Shown here: positions 1 through 7,068 of the stretch, one piece after another
How the letters are laid out: each line of letters begins with the position of its first letter
Numbering within the stretch: the stretch's first letter is position 1
NCBI GenBank assembly: GCA_002381695.1
Contig: DFXM01000021.1
Location: forward strand, 13,672 to 38,932
Source of the DNA: Clostridium sp. UBA4108
GTDB taxonomy: Bacteria; Bacillota; Clostridia; Clostridiales; Clostridiaceae
Length of the DNA: 25,261 nucleotides
Direction of reading: 5' to 3'
Translations under genes and position numbers: made by a program
Notes under the pieces: generated by a model
Databases searched by the model: none
What the model saw: the letters and a program-made list of their open reading frames with translations, nothing else
Told to the model about the DNA's origin: nothing

Positions 1-55
1 TATTTATTTAATTGTTAATATTTGATAATATCATTATAGGATGGAGGGATAAAAC

Positions 56-1045
56 ATGTTATTAATTGATGTTAAAAATACTAATCCATACTTTAATTTG
101 GCTATGGAAGAATACTTTCTAAAAAATTTTAGTGAAGATATTTTTATATTGTGGAGAAATGAGCCAGCAATAATAGTTGGCAAAAATCAAAACACCATTT
201 CAGAAATAAATATAGATTATGTAAAGGACAATTCAATTCCCGTAGTGAGAAGACTCACAGGCGGAGGAGCAGTTTTTCATGATTTAGGCAATATAAATTT
301 TACTTTTATTTCTGTTAATGATAATGGAAGCTTTAATAACTTTAGAAAATTTACCCAGCCAATCATTGATGTACTAAGAACTTTAAAGGTAAATGCAGAG
401 TTTTCAGGAAGAAATGATTTAACTATTAATGAGAAGAAATTCTCAGGTAATGCTCAATGTAATTATAAAAATAGTGTTATGCATCATGGAACTCTGCTAT
501 TTTCTTCAGAAATTAAAGATTTATCAGCTGCCTTAAAGATAAAGCCTATGAAAATTCAAGGTAAAGGAGTAAAATCAACCGCTAGTCGTGTTACAAACAT
601 AAGTGAACATTTGATAGAGTCTATTTCTGTACTTGAATTCAAAGATATGATCATGAAGTATATCTCAGAATTAAACCAAGATAATATATCCTATGAACTA
701 ACGGAGAAGGATATGCATGAAATAAATAAATTAGTTAAAGATAAATATAGTACTTGGCAATGGAATTTTGGAAATTCACCTAAGTATGAACTTTTAAATG
801 AAATTAAATACCCTGGTGGACATGTGGAATTTAATATCAACGTGGAGAAAGGTGTAATAAAAGATATAAAAATATTTGGTGATTTCTTTGGAAAATGTGA
901 CATAGAGGATATTGAAAAAAATCTAATTGGAATAAAGCATAAATCAGATGATATAAGAGAAATATTAGAAGGATTTGATATACAAGATTATTTCCTAGGA
1001 GCATCCGTTGATGAATTAACTAAAGGCATCATGGGTGAAAGTTAA
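56..1045 (+). CDS. lplA: Lipoate-protein ligase A
   Basis: The product (329 aa) is a cytosolic ligase that activates free lipoate with ATP and attaches it to a lysine of lipoyl-domain proteins such as GcvH or 2-oxoacid dehydrogenase E2. Visible family motifs are RRLTGGGAVFHD (residues 65-76), GRNDL (118-122), the KFSGNA segment with the presumed catalytic lysine K128, HHGTLLF (143-149) and the SRVTNI stretch near 177-182. The C-terminal part, from about residue 245, matches the small accessory domain of bacterial two-domain LplA, so the protein looks complete. The ATG at 56 follows GGAGGGAT (43-50) at normal spacing. It appears to be a single-gene unit closed by a terminator at 1114-1153; its promoter is at or beyond the left edge. 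The family call is firm. Lipoate rather than octanoate as substrate is inferred from LplA-like length and motifs. Confidence 0.93.
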   Translation: MLLIDVKNTNPYFNLAMEEYFLKNFSEDIFILWRNEPAIIVGKNQNTISEINIDYVKDNSIPVVRRLTGGGAVFHDLGNINFTFISVNDNGSFNNFRKFTQPIIDVLRTLKVNAEFSGRNDLTINEKKFSGNAQCNYKNSVMHHGTLLFSSEIKDLSAALKIKPMKIQGKGVKSTASRVTNISEHLIESISVLEFKDMIMKYISELNQDNISYELTEKDMHEINKLVKDKYSTWQWNFGNSPKYELLNEIKYPGGHVEFNINVEKGVIKDIKIFGDFFGKCDIEDIEKNLIGIKHKSDDIREILEGFDIQDYFLGASVDELTKGIMGES

Positions 1046-1113
1046 ACAATATTCAGTTTGGATATCTATATAAATTAATACTTATTTTAAATCATAACTA
1101 AGTTTAGTTAGCG

Positions 1114-1153
1114 AGACTTTTAATACAATGGGTATTCATTGTATTAAAGGTCT
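1114..1153 (+). terminator. Rho-independent terminator after lplA
   Basis: A 17-bp stem (1114-1130 with 1137-1153, one G-T wobble) closes a 6-nt loop and is followed by a short T-rich stretch. It ends the lplA transcript. Confidence 0.75.
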
Positions 1154-1435
1154 TCTTTCATATATTAAAAATATATTATTAGGATAAAAATTAATATATA
1201 GAAAATCTTATTAACAATTTATAGTAAAAATTAAATAATTTATCATAAATTGTGGATAATATATTACGAATGAGGTAAAATTGTGGATAAATAAAAGAAT
1301 ATATTTAAAGATAGGACAGTATTTAGACAGTTATATGTAGTATATAATTGTTCTATATCACAATAAAAATAGGCACATTCTTAAGATACTACGCAATATT
1401 ATAGTGCCTTAAGTTGAATTTTAGGGGGTAAGAGT
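1154..1435. other. AT-rich gap with two DnaA-box 9-mers
   Basis: There is no credible gene here. The gap holds two exact copies of TGTGGATAA (1251-1259 and 1282-1290), the complement of the consensus DnaA box TTATCCACA, in the same orientation and 31 bp apart. A TATAAT hexamer sits at 1343-1348, but I find no convincing -35 box at 16-18 bp, so the promoter of the downstream diguanylate cyclase is not assigned. A short AGGCAC/GTGCCT inverted repeat (1371-1376 with 1404-1409) lies just upstream of that gene's Shine-Dalgarno sequence. Confidence 0.45.
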
Positions 1436-3535
1436 ATGAGTAAAATAGATGAGTTACATGAACATTTTGAGAACTTGAAGAAAGATGAAGAGTATATCAA
1501 TTTTTTTAACTCTTTTGCCCTTGAAAATCTACGTTCTAAGCCTGAATATATGAAAGAAGCCTTAGAAAAAGTTGTAGAAATATCTAAGGAATGTAATTAT
1601 AGAATGGCCTATGCTTATGGAATGCTTTATATAGGTTGGTATTACCATGATAGATCAGATTATAATAATGCATTAGAATATCATATGGAGACAAATGCTA
1701 TTTTCAATGAAATTCAATGTATTGACGGAATTATACTTAGTTATAATGCTCTGTTAGCAGATTATACCAAAATAGGATATTTAGATTTAGCTATAGAGAG
1801 TGGAATAAAGGGCATTGAGATAGCAGAAAAACATACTAAGAGGGAAGGCTTTATGAGCATATCTATTAACACTATGGTGTCATATATGGAATGTGGATAT
1901 TATGAAGAAGCCTTAAAGTTATCCCAAACTTTAAATAATTTACCTTACGAAATAAATGTTTACGCTAAGCTTGTAATATACACTACTATGGCAGAGATTT
2001 ATTTAAAAAACGGAGATATTGAGATAGCGGAGAAGAATAGTAAACTTGCTTACGAATTAGCTGAGCAGACTGATAGTAATTTACATAGAGCTGAAGTGTT
2101 AATAATAATAGGTCAAATACATTTCGAAAAAGAACAGCATGAAGAAGCAAAAAAGTGTTTTGAAAGAGCTATGGAAATTTCAGTGAAAATTAGAGATATA
2201 AGTACCATTATTAAATTGCTAATAAGTTGGGGTAAGTGCCACGGAAAGATAGGAGATTATGAAAGTGGTGAAAAAAAATTAAAAGAAGCATTAAAATATG
2301 CAGAGGAAAGTAATTCTCAAATATCATTAAGAGATATTTATCTTGAATTGAGTATTATTTATAAATGTGATAAAAAATTTGAAGAAGCATATAATGCTCA
2401 GGAAAAATATATTAAGGTGAAGGAAAAAACCTTTAGTAATGGAAGCAAGTATTGGTTTAAGGAGTTAAAAAGTAGAAGTATAGTACAACAAGCTATTGTT
2501 TATAAGGAATTATATAGTCAAATCGATGTTATCTCTAAAATAGGAAAGAAGTTAACTTCAGATTTAAGAATGGAAAATATTCTTAGAACTATTCATGATG
2601 AGATAAACAAGCTAGTTAATGCAGAAGTAGTAGGGATAGCACTATATGATGAGATTGAAGAGGGCCTAGACTATAAACTGTTTGTAGATAAGGGGGAAAG
2701 GGTTGAATTAGGAACTATAAAAATCAACGAAAATTCAAGCTTTGGAGTATATTGCTTTAATAACAAAGAGTTTATAAGAATAAATGATGCATCTACAGAA
2801 TATAAGCAGTACTTACAGAAGATAAGGACTGGAAGAAACAGAGATAAGTCAGAGTCAAGTCAATCTTTAATTTTCTCTCCTCTAATTGTTGAGGAAAGAT
2901 GTATAGGCATATTCACAGTGCAGTGTTATGAGAAAAATGCCTATAATATAAATGATTTAAATACTGTAAAAACCTTATCATCCTATATAGCTATAGCTAT
3001 TGAGAATGCTTTACTATTTGATGAAGTAGAGTATATGGCTACTCATGATAATTTAACAGGACTTTTAAGCCGTACAGAGATATTAAAAATAGGAGAGGAA
3101 AAATTCCAAGGATTAAAGCTAGGAGATAATCTATCTATAATAATTATGGATATTGATTATTTTAAAAGAATTAATGATACTTATGGACATGGTACTGGTG
3201 ACTATATATTAAAAGAGATTGCAAATAATATTAAACTATCTGTAAGAAAACATGATTTAATAGCAAGATATGGAGGCGAAGAGTTCCTAATTATTCTACC
3301 TAATACTTCTAAAAAAGAGGCTTATAATATTGCAGAAAGGATAAGAAAAAAAATTGATGAATGCAAATATGATTATCAGAAGGCAAAATGCATTAAAATA
3401 ACTTCAAGCTTAGGAGTTTATAAATTTGATGATAGAGTTAATTCTTTTTATGAAGGAATCAATCTCGCAGACATTGCGTTATATAAAGCAAAAGATTATG
3501 GAAGAAACATAACTATTTGTTATAAGGAAAAATAA
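1436..3535 (+). CDS. TPR-GAF-GGDEF diguanylate cyclase
   Basis: The product (699 aa) is predicted to make cyclic di-GMP from two GTP. Residues ~20-335 are a run of TPR-like helical pairs, ~370-530 a GAF sensor domain, and ~535-697 a GGDEF domain. The active-site loop is GGEEF (613-617), preceded at the canonical distance by RKHD (604-607), which fits the RxxD product-inhibition I-site. The metal-binding DIDYFK segment is at 572-577 and HDNLTGL at 537-543. No signal peptide or membrane segment is visible, so it should be cytosolic, with the TPR array as a protein-binding input and GAF as a ligand or redox input; those roles are inferred. The ATG at 1436 follows AGGGGGT (1423-1429). The gene is monocistronic, with a strong terminator at 3569-3623. 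Active synthase is likely because all key residues are present; the signal sensed is unknown. Confidence 0.9.
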   Translation: MSKIDELHEHFENLKKDEEYINFFNSFALENLRSKPEYMKEALEKVVEISKECNYRMAYAYGMLYIGWYYHDRSDYNNALEYHMETNAIFNEIQCIDGIILSYNALLADYTKIGYLDLAIESGIKGIEIAEKHTKREGFMSISINTMVSYMECGYYEEALKLSQTLNNLPYEINVYAKLVIYTTMAEIYLKNGDIEIAEKNSKLAYELAEQTDSNLHRAEVLIIIGQIHFEKEQHEEAKKCFERAMEISVKIRDISTIIKLLISWGKCHGKIGDYESGEKKLKEALKYAEESNSQISLRDIYLELSIIYKCDKKFEEAYNAQEKYIKVKEKTFSNGSKYWFKELKSRSIVQQAIVYKELYSQIDVISKIGKKLTSDLRMENILRTIHDEINKLVNAEVVGIALYDEIEEGLDYKLFVDKGERVELGTIKINENSSFGVYCFNNKEFIRINDASTEYKQYLQKIRTGRNRDKSESSQSLIFSPLIVEERCIGIFTVQCYEKNAYNINDLNTVKTLSSYIAIAIENALLFDEVEYMATHDNLTGLLSRTEILKIGEEKFQGLKLGDNLSIIIMDIDYFKRINDTYGHGTGDYILKEIANNIKLSVRKHDLIARYGGEEFLIILPNTSKKEAYNIAERIRKKIDECKYDYQKAKCIKITSSLGVYKFDDRVNSFYEGINLADIALYKAKDYGRNITICYKEK

Positions 3536-3568
3536 AATATCTAATGTAAAATAAGTAGAATCTATGAG

Positions 3569-3623
3569 CTGCAACATTACTATTATGTGGATGATTTACA
3601 TAATAGTAATGTTGCAGTTTTTT
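3569..3623 (+). terminator. Strong Rho-independent terminator after the diguanylate cyclase gene
   Basis: A perfect 20-bp stem (3569-3588 with 3598-3617) with a 9-nt loop is followed directly by six T residues. Confidence 0.93.
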
Positions 3624-3652
3624 ATATTATGCTAAAATAGTGCCGTTTTGAA

Positions 3653-3729
3653 AAATAAGTCGTATATTTTACAGGAAGCTAAATATATGAAAATTTATTC
3701 TTTTAAATAAATCACATATAGACTTATTT
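3653..3729 (+). other. Inverted repeat in the leader of the MBOAT gene
   Basis: AAATAAGTC (3653-3661) and GACTTATTT (3721-3729) are perfect complements. They could pair across about 59 nt that contain a smaller ATTTATT/AATAAAT hairpin. The pairing is AT-rich and may be chance; I recognise no known riboswitch class. It ends just before the Shine-Dalgarno sequence at 3742-3746. Confidence 0.25.
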
Positions 3730-3755
3730 AAACTTTACGATGGGAGATGAGACTT

Positions 3756-5162
3756 ATGGTATTTAGCAGTATTACTTTTCTTTATTTCTTTTTACCGGCA
3801 CTAATTATTATTTATTATATTGCGCCTAAAAAGCTGAAGAATTTAGTTATGCTTATTGGAAGCTTAACATTTTATGCTTGGGGTGAGGTTAGATATATTT
3901 TCATAATGCTAGTATTGTCCTTGGTAGATTATATTTGTGGAAGGAATATAGATAAGTATCTAGATAATGCAAAAAAGAGAAAGTTATTTATGCTTATTGA
4001 TGTAGGAGTAAACCTACTGGTGTTATTTTTCTTTAAATATGGTGATTTTTTCATAGTTAATATTAATTCTATGTTAGGAGTGAATATTCCAATCTTAGAC
4101 ATGCCGTTACCTATAGGGGTTTCTTTCAATACCTTTCAATCTATTTCTTATATTATAGATGTGTATAGAGGAACCACTACCTGCGAAAAAAGCTATTATA
4201 ATTATTTAACCTATACAACCCTGTTCCCACAAATAATAGCAGGGCCCATTGTCAGGTATGTAACCGTGGAGGAAGATTTAGATGAGAGGGAAATAAAGGT
4301 AGATAATTTTTCACAGGGATTAAGGAGATTTATTTTAGGGTTAGGTAAGAAGGTCTTAATAGCAAATAATCTAGGGGCCTTGTGGAATTCAATTTATACA
4401 GGAACTATAACCGATATGAGTGTATTACTTTACTGGATAGGAATAGTAAGCTTTGGCTTTCAAATATATTTTGATTTTAGTGGATATTCAGATATGGCTA
4501 TAGGAATTGCAAAAGTATTTGGGTTAACTTTTGATGAAAACTTTAATTATCCATATATAGCTAAAAATATTACAGAATTTTGGAGAAGATGGCATATAAC
4601 CTTAAGTTCTTGGTTTAGAGATTATGTGTATATACCATTAGGAGGAAATAAGGTTAGCCGGGGGAAATTAATTAGAAATTTACTTATAGTTTGGACGCTA
4701 ACAGGATTCTGGCATGGAGCATCATGGAATTTTATGCTTTGGGGATTCTATTTTGCAATTATATTGATATTGGAAAAATTTGTTCTCTTGAAGTATTTAC
4801 ATAAAACTCCAAGAGTATTTCAACATATATATACTATAGTATTACTTATCATAAGCTGGGTGATATTTTCATTTGAGGATTTAGAAGTGATGAGAGAATA
4901 TTTTAGTGGAATGTTTGGATTAAATGGAGTGAGTTTTTTAAATGATCTAACTCTATATTATATTACTAGTTATTTTATTATGTTTATATTAGCGGGAATT
5001 TTTTCAACTCCTATATTTAAAGGGGTATTATATAGGTTGGAGCACGGTAATAGAAAAGTTATCATGTTTTCTGCAGCCATGATATATGTGTTTATATTTT
5101 TAGCCTCCACTGCTTACTTAGTTAATAGCACCTATAATCCATTCTTATATTTTAGATTTTAG
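3756..5162 (+). CDS. MBOAT-family O-acyltransferase (AlgI/DltB-like)
   Basis: This is a polytopic membrane protein of 468 aa from this start. The MBOAT family moves acyl groups, usually acetyl, across or onto polymers at the outer membrane face. Hallmarks are the N-terminal MVFSSITFLYFFLP, YFDFSGYSDMAIG (238-250), FWRRWHITLSSWFRDY (275-290), YIPLGGN, and the catalytic-histidine segment LTGFWHGASWNF with H320. About ten hydrophobic segments span the length. An ATG nine bases upstream is in frame (3747), but GGGAG (3742-3746) touches it and is correctly spaced for 3756, whose protein also begins like AlgI homologues. The next gene, 69 bp downstream, encodes a DHHW/AlgX-like protein, the usual partner. 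DltB is less likely because dltA and dltC are absent. The acceptor polymer (peptidoglycan, secondary wall polymer or exopolysaccharide) cannot be told from this window. Confidence 0.9.
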   Translation: MVFSSITFLYFFLPALIIIYYIAPKKLKNLVMLIGSLTFYAWGEVRYIFIMLVLSLVDYICGRNIDKYLDNAKKRKLFMLIDVGVNLLVLFFFKYGDFFIVNINSMLGVNIPILDMPLPIGVSFNTFQSISYIIDVYRGTTTCEKSYYNYLTYTTLFPQIIAGPIVRYVTVEEDLDEREIKVDNFSQGLRRFILGLGKKVLIANNLGALWNSIYTGTITDMSVLLYWIGIVSFGFQIYFDFSGYSDMAIGIAKVFGLTFDENFNYPYIAKNITEFWRRWHITLSSWFRDYVYIPLGGNKVSRGKLIRNLLIVWTLTGFWHGASWNFMLWGFYFAIILILEKFVLLKYLHKTPRVFQHIYTIVLLIISWVIFSFEDLEVMREYFSGMFGLNGVSFLNDLTLYYITSYFIMFILAGIFSTPIFKGVLYRLEHGNRKVIMFSAAMIYVFIFLASTAYLVNSTYNPFLYFRF

Positions 5163-5231
5163 GAAGTCTTTAAAAATAATCACTGGCTAATTAACTATTC
5201 TATTTCACAGGTATTAAGGAGGAATTTACAT

Positions 5232-6347
5232 ATGGACAAAACATTTTTTAAGATAATTATGGGGGTGTGGGGAGGAATAATAGTACTAAATATTTTAACA
5301 CCTAAGAATTCATTTTCACCCCTAGAAAATAGATTTCTAGCAAAGTTACCAGCATTTAGTATAGAAGCTTTAGTAGATGGCAGCTTCATGCAGAAAATGG
5401 ATGATTGGATTAATGACCATTTTGTGGCAAGGGATATATGGGTGGCTGTAAAGAGTGATATGGAAAAAGGTATAGGGAAGAAAGATAATAATGGAGTATT
5501 TTTTGGGGAGGATAGGCTAATAGAGGATATAAAACAACCAGATATGGAAATAGTTGATGCAAATATCCAAGGTATAAAGAAGTTTGTTCAGTCTAATAAA
5601 ATTCCATCCTATTTAATGTTGGTGCCTTCTACTAGTGGAGTATTAACTCATAAAATACCCAGATATGCACCGACTTGGAATCAAGAAGAGTTTATTAGTG
5701 AGGTAAATAAAAGGTTAGAAGGAATAGTTACGCCTATTCCTATATATAATACTTTATATGAAAACAGGGATAAAAATATTTATTATAGAACTGATCATCA
5801 TTGGACAACAGATGGAGCATATCTAGGTTACAAAGAAGTAGAAAAAATAATGGATTTGAAACCCAAAGATATTTCTGAATTTAAAATAGAGGAAAAATCC
5901 AATAGCTTTTATGGGACTCTATACTCTAAAGCAGCATATACACATATAACTCCAGATGTAATAAAAACCTATAATCTTGGAGAAATAGAGAAGTTTACAG
6001 TAATAGGTTCTGAAGGAGAGAAGGAATATGCTTCTATGTATTTTGATAAGTATTTAAATGAGAAAGATAAGTATTCCTACTTTTTAGGAAGTAATGAGGC
6101 CTTAGTAAAGATTAAAACTAAGAGTACTACAGGAAAGAAACTCTTAATGTTTAAGGATTCTTATTCCCATTGCTTTGCACCTTTTTTAACTGAGGATTAC
6201 TCGGAGATAACCTTAGTAGATTTAAGATATATAAACATGAATATAGATGATTTAGTTAATATAGAGGAATATAATCAAGTATTATTTCTATATAGCATAG
6301 ATGTATTTTCACATCAGAAAAATCCTTCGAAGCTAAAGTTTTTTTAA
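5232..6347 (+). CDS. DHHW-family (AlgX/AlgJ-like) surface acetylation protein
   Basis: The product (371 aa) has one N-terminal hydrophobic segment (about residues 6-22) that should anchor it with the domain outside. The DHHW motif (188-191, in YYRTDHHWT) supplies the Asp-His pair, and KDSYSH (308-313) the candidate nucleophilic Ser (S310), giving an SGNH-like triad as in AlgX and AlgJ. In such systems the MBOAT partner passes the acetyl group to this protein, which places it on the polymer; that division of labour is inferred from family knowledge. The start has a good Shine-Dalgarno, AAGGAGG (5216-5222), 9 nt before ATG. The gene is presumably co-transcribed with the MBOAT gene and ended by a terminator at 6441-6475. 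The polymer substrate is unknown. Confidence 0.82.
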   Translation: MDKTFFKIIMGVWGGIIVLNILTPKNSFSPLENRFLAKLPAFSIEALVDGSFMQKMDDWINDHFVARDIWVAVKSDMEKGIGKKDNNGVFFGEDRLIEDIKQPDMEIVDANIQGIKKFVQSNKIPSYLMLVPSTSGVLTHKIPRYAPTWNQEEFISEVNKRLEGIVTPIPIYNTLYENRDKNIYYRTDHHWTTDGAYLGYKEVEKIMDLKPKDISEFKIEEKSNSFYGTLYSKAAYTHITPDVIKTYNLGEIEKFTVIGSEGEKEYASMYFDKYLNEKDKYSYFLGSNEALVKIKTKSTTGKKLLMFKDSYSHCFAPFLTEDYSEITLVDLRYINMNIDDLVNIEEYNQVLFLYSIDVFSHQKNPSKLKFF

Positions 6348-6440
6348 TGATAATACAATATTAGTTAGTAGGAACCATACTTATAATGTGAATTATCTTT
6401 ATTACAACTTATATATCTAAAGTATAACAAAATAAGAAGA

Positions 6441-6475
6441 GCTCAAATGTATATGAAAAAGTACATTTGAGCTTT
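6441..6475 (+). terminator. Rho-independent terminator after the acylation pair
   Basis: An 11-bp perfect stem (6441-6451 with 6462-6472), a loop of about 10 nt and a T-rich tail. Confidence 0.85.
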
Positions 6476-6511
6476 TATATTTCAATTGAGTAGATTCTTT
6501 TGTAATTGCCC

Positions 6512-6540
6512 TTTACATTAGTGGATTGTTTATTTAAAAT
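6512..6540 (+). promoter_or_regulatory. Sigma-A-type promoter of the marR-ABC exporter operon
   Basis: TTTACA (6512-6517), a 17-bp spacer and TAAAAT (6535-6540). The start of transcription would be near 6547, at the first of three palindromes. Confidence 0.65.
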
Positions 6541-6543
6541 ATA

Positions 6544-6587
6544 ATTAGAACTCTAATAGTTAGAACTCTAATTATTAGACTTCTAAC
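6544..6587 (+). promoter_or_regulatory. Triple tandem palindrome, probable MarR operator
   Basis: Three copies of TTAGA-NN-TCTAA lie at 6544-6557, 6559-6572 and 6574-6587, with start-to-start spacing of exactly 15 bp. The two-base centres are AC, AC and CT. They cover the predicted transcription start and early leader, which suits autorepression by the MarR protein encoded 53 bp downstream. Repeats and spacing are seen directly; binding by this MarR is inferred. Confidence 0.75.
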
Positions 6588-6639
6588 AAGATGAATTTAA
6601 ATTAATAGCTAAATAAAGTGATATCATAGGGGGATATAA

Positions 6640-7068
6640 ATGAAAAAATTACATGCAGCCTTAATTAGGGCATCTAAAGAACATAGAAGAAGAGCATCTA
6701 GTGAATTTACTAAATATGGTATAACCGATGGACAACCACGGATATTAAATTTTTTAGCAGAGAATGATGGCTGTATTCAAAAAGAGGTAGCAGATAGCTG
6801 TAATATTGAACCAGCCACAGTGACTAGTATATTAGCAGGTATGGAGAAGAGTGGATTTATATATAGAAGTTCAAATTCGGAAGATAGAAGAGTATTAAAT
6901 GTATATTTAACAAGTGAAGGAAAAGCAGCTCAGACTGTTGTTAAAAGGGTTTTTAGTGATTTAGAAGATAAATGTTTTCAAGGTTTTAGTGAAGAGGAGA
7001 AAGACCAAGCTATTAATTTATTAAATAGAATATATGAAAACATTTCAAGGGAGAACGAAAGTAGATGA
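6640..7068 (+). CDS. MarR-family transcriptional regulator
   Basis: A 142-aa winged-helix DNA-binding protein. The helix-turn-helix spans about residues 43-72 (QKEVADSCNIEPATVTSILA, then GMEKSGFI), followed by the wing with the family signature SEDRRV and the LTSEGK segment. MarR proteins act as dimers on short palindromes and commonly lose DNA binding on contact with small hydrophobic compounds. The start has a GGGGG-type Shine-Dalgarno (about 6628-6632). The stop overlaps the ATG of the first ABC gene (7065-7068), so regulator and exporter are translationally coupled. The triple palindrome upstream is the obvious operator, making this a self-controlled, drug-inducible efflux operon by inference. 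The inducer is unknown. Confidence 0.92.
   Translation: MKKLHAALIRASKEHRRRASSEFTKYGITDGQPRILNFLAENDGCIQKEVADSCNIEPATVTSILAGMEKSGFIYRSSNSEDRRVLNVYLTSEGKAAQTVVKRVFSDLEDKCFQGFSEEEKDQAINLLNRIYENISRENESR

Noticed and set aside
1321..1348. TAGACA and TATAAT as a promoter for the cyclase gene
   Set aside because: The spacer is only 13 bp, and no alternative -35 at 16-18 bp is convincing.
3624..3746. c-di-GMP riboswitch before the acylation genes
   Set aside because: I looked because a cyclase gene is adjacent, but the conserved GEMM core and tetraloop-receptor bases are not there.
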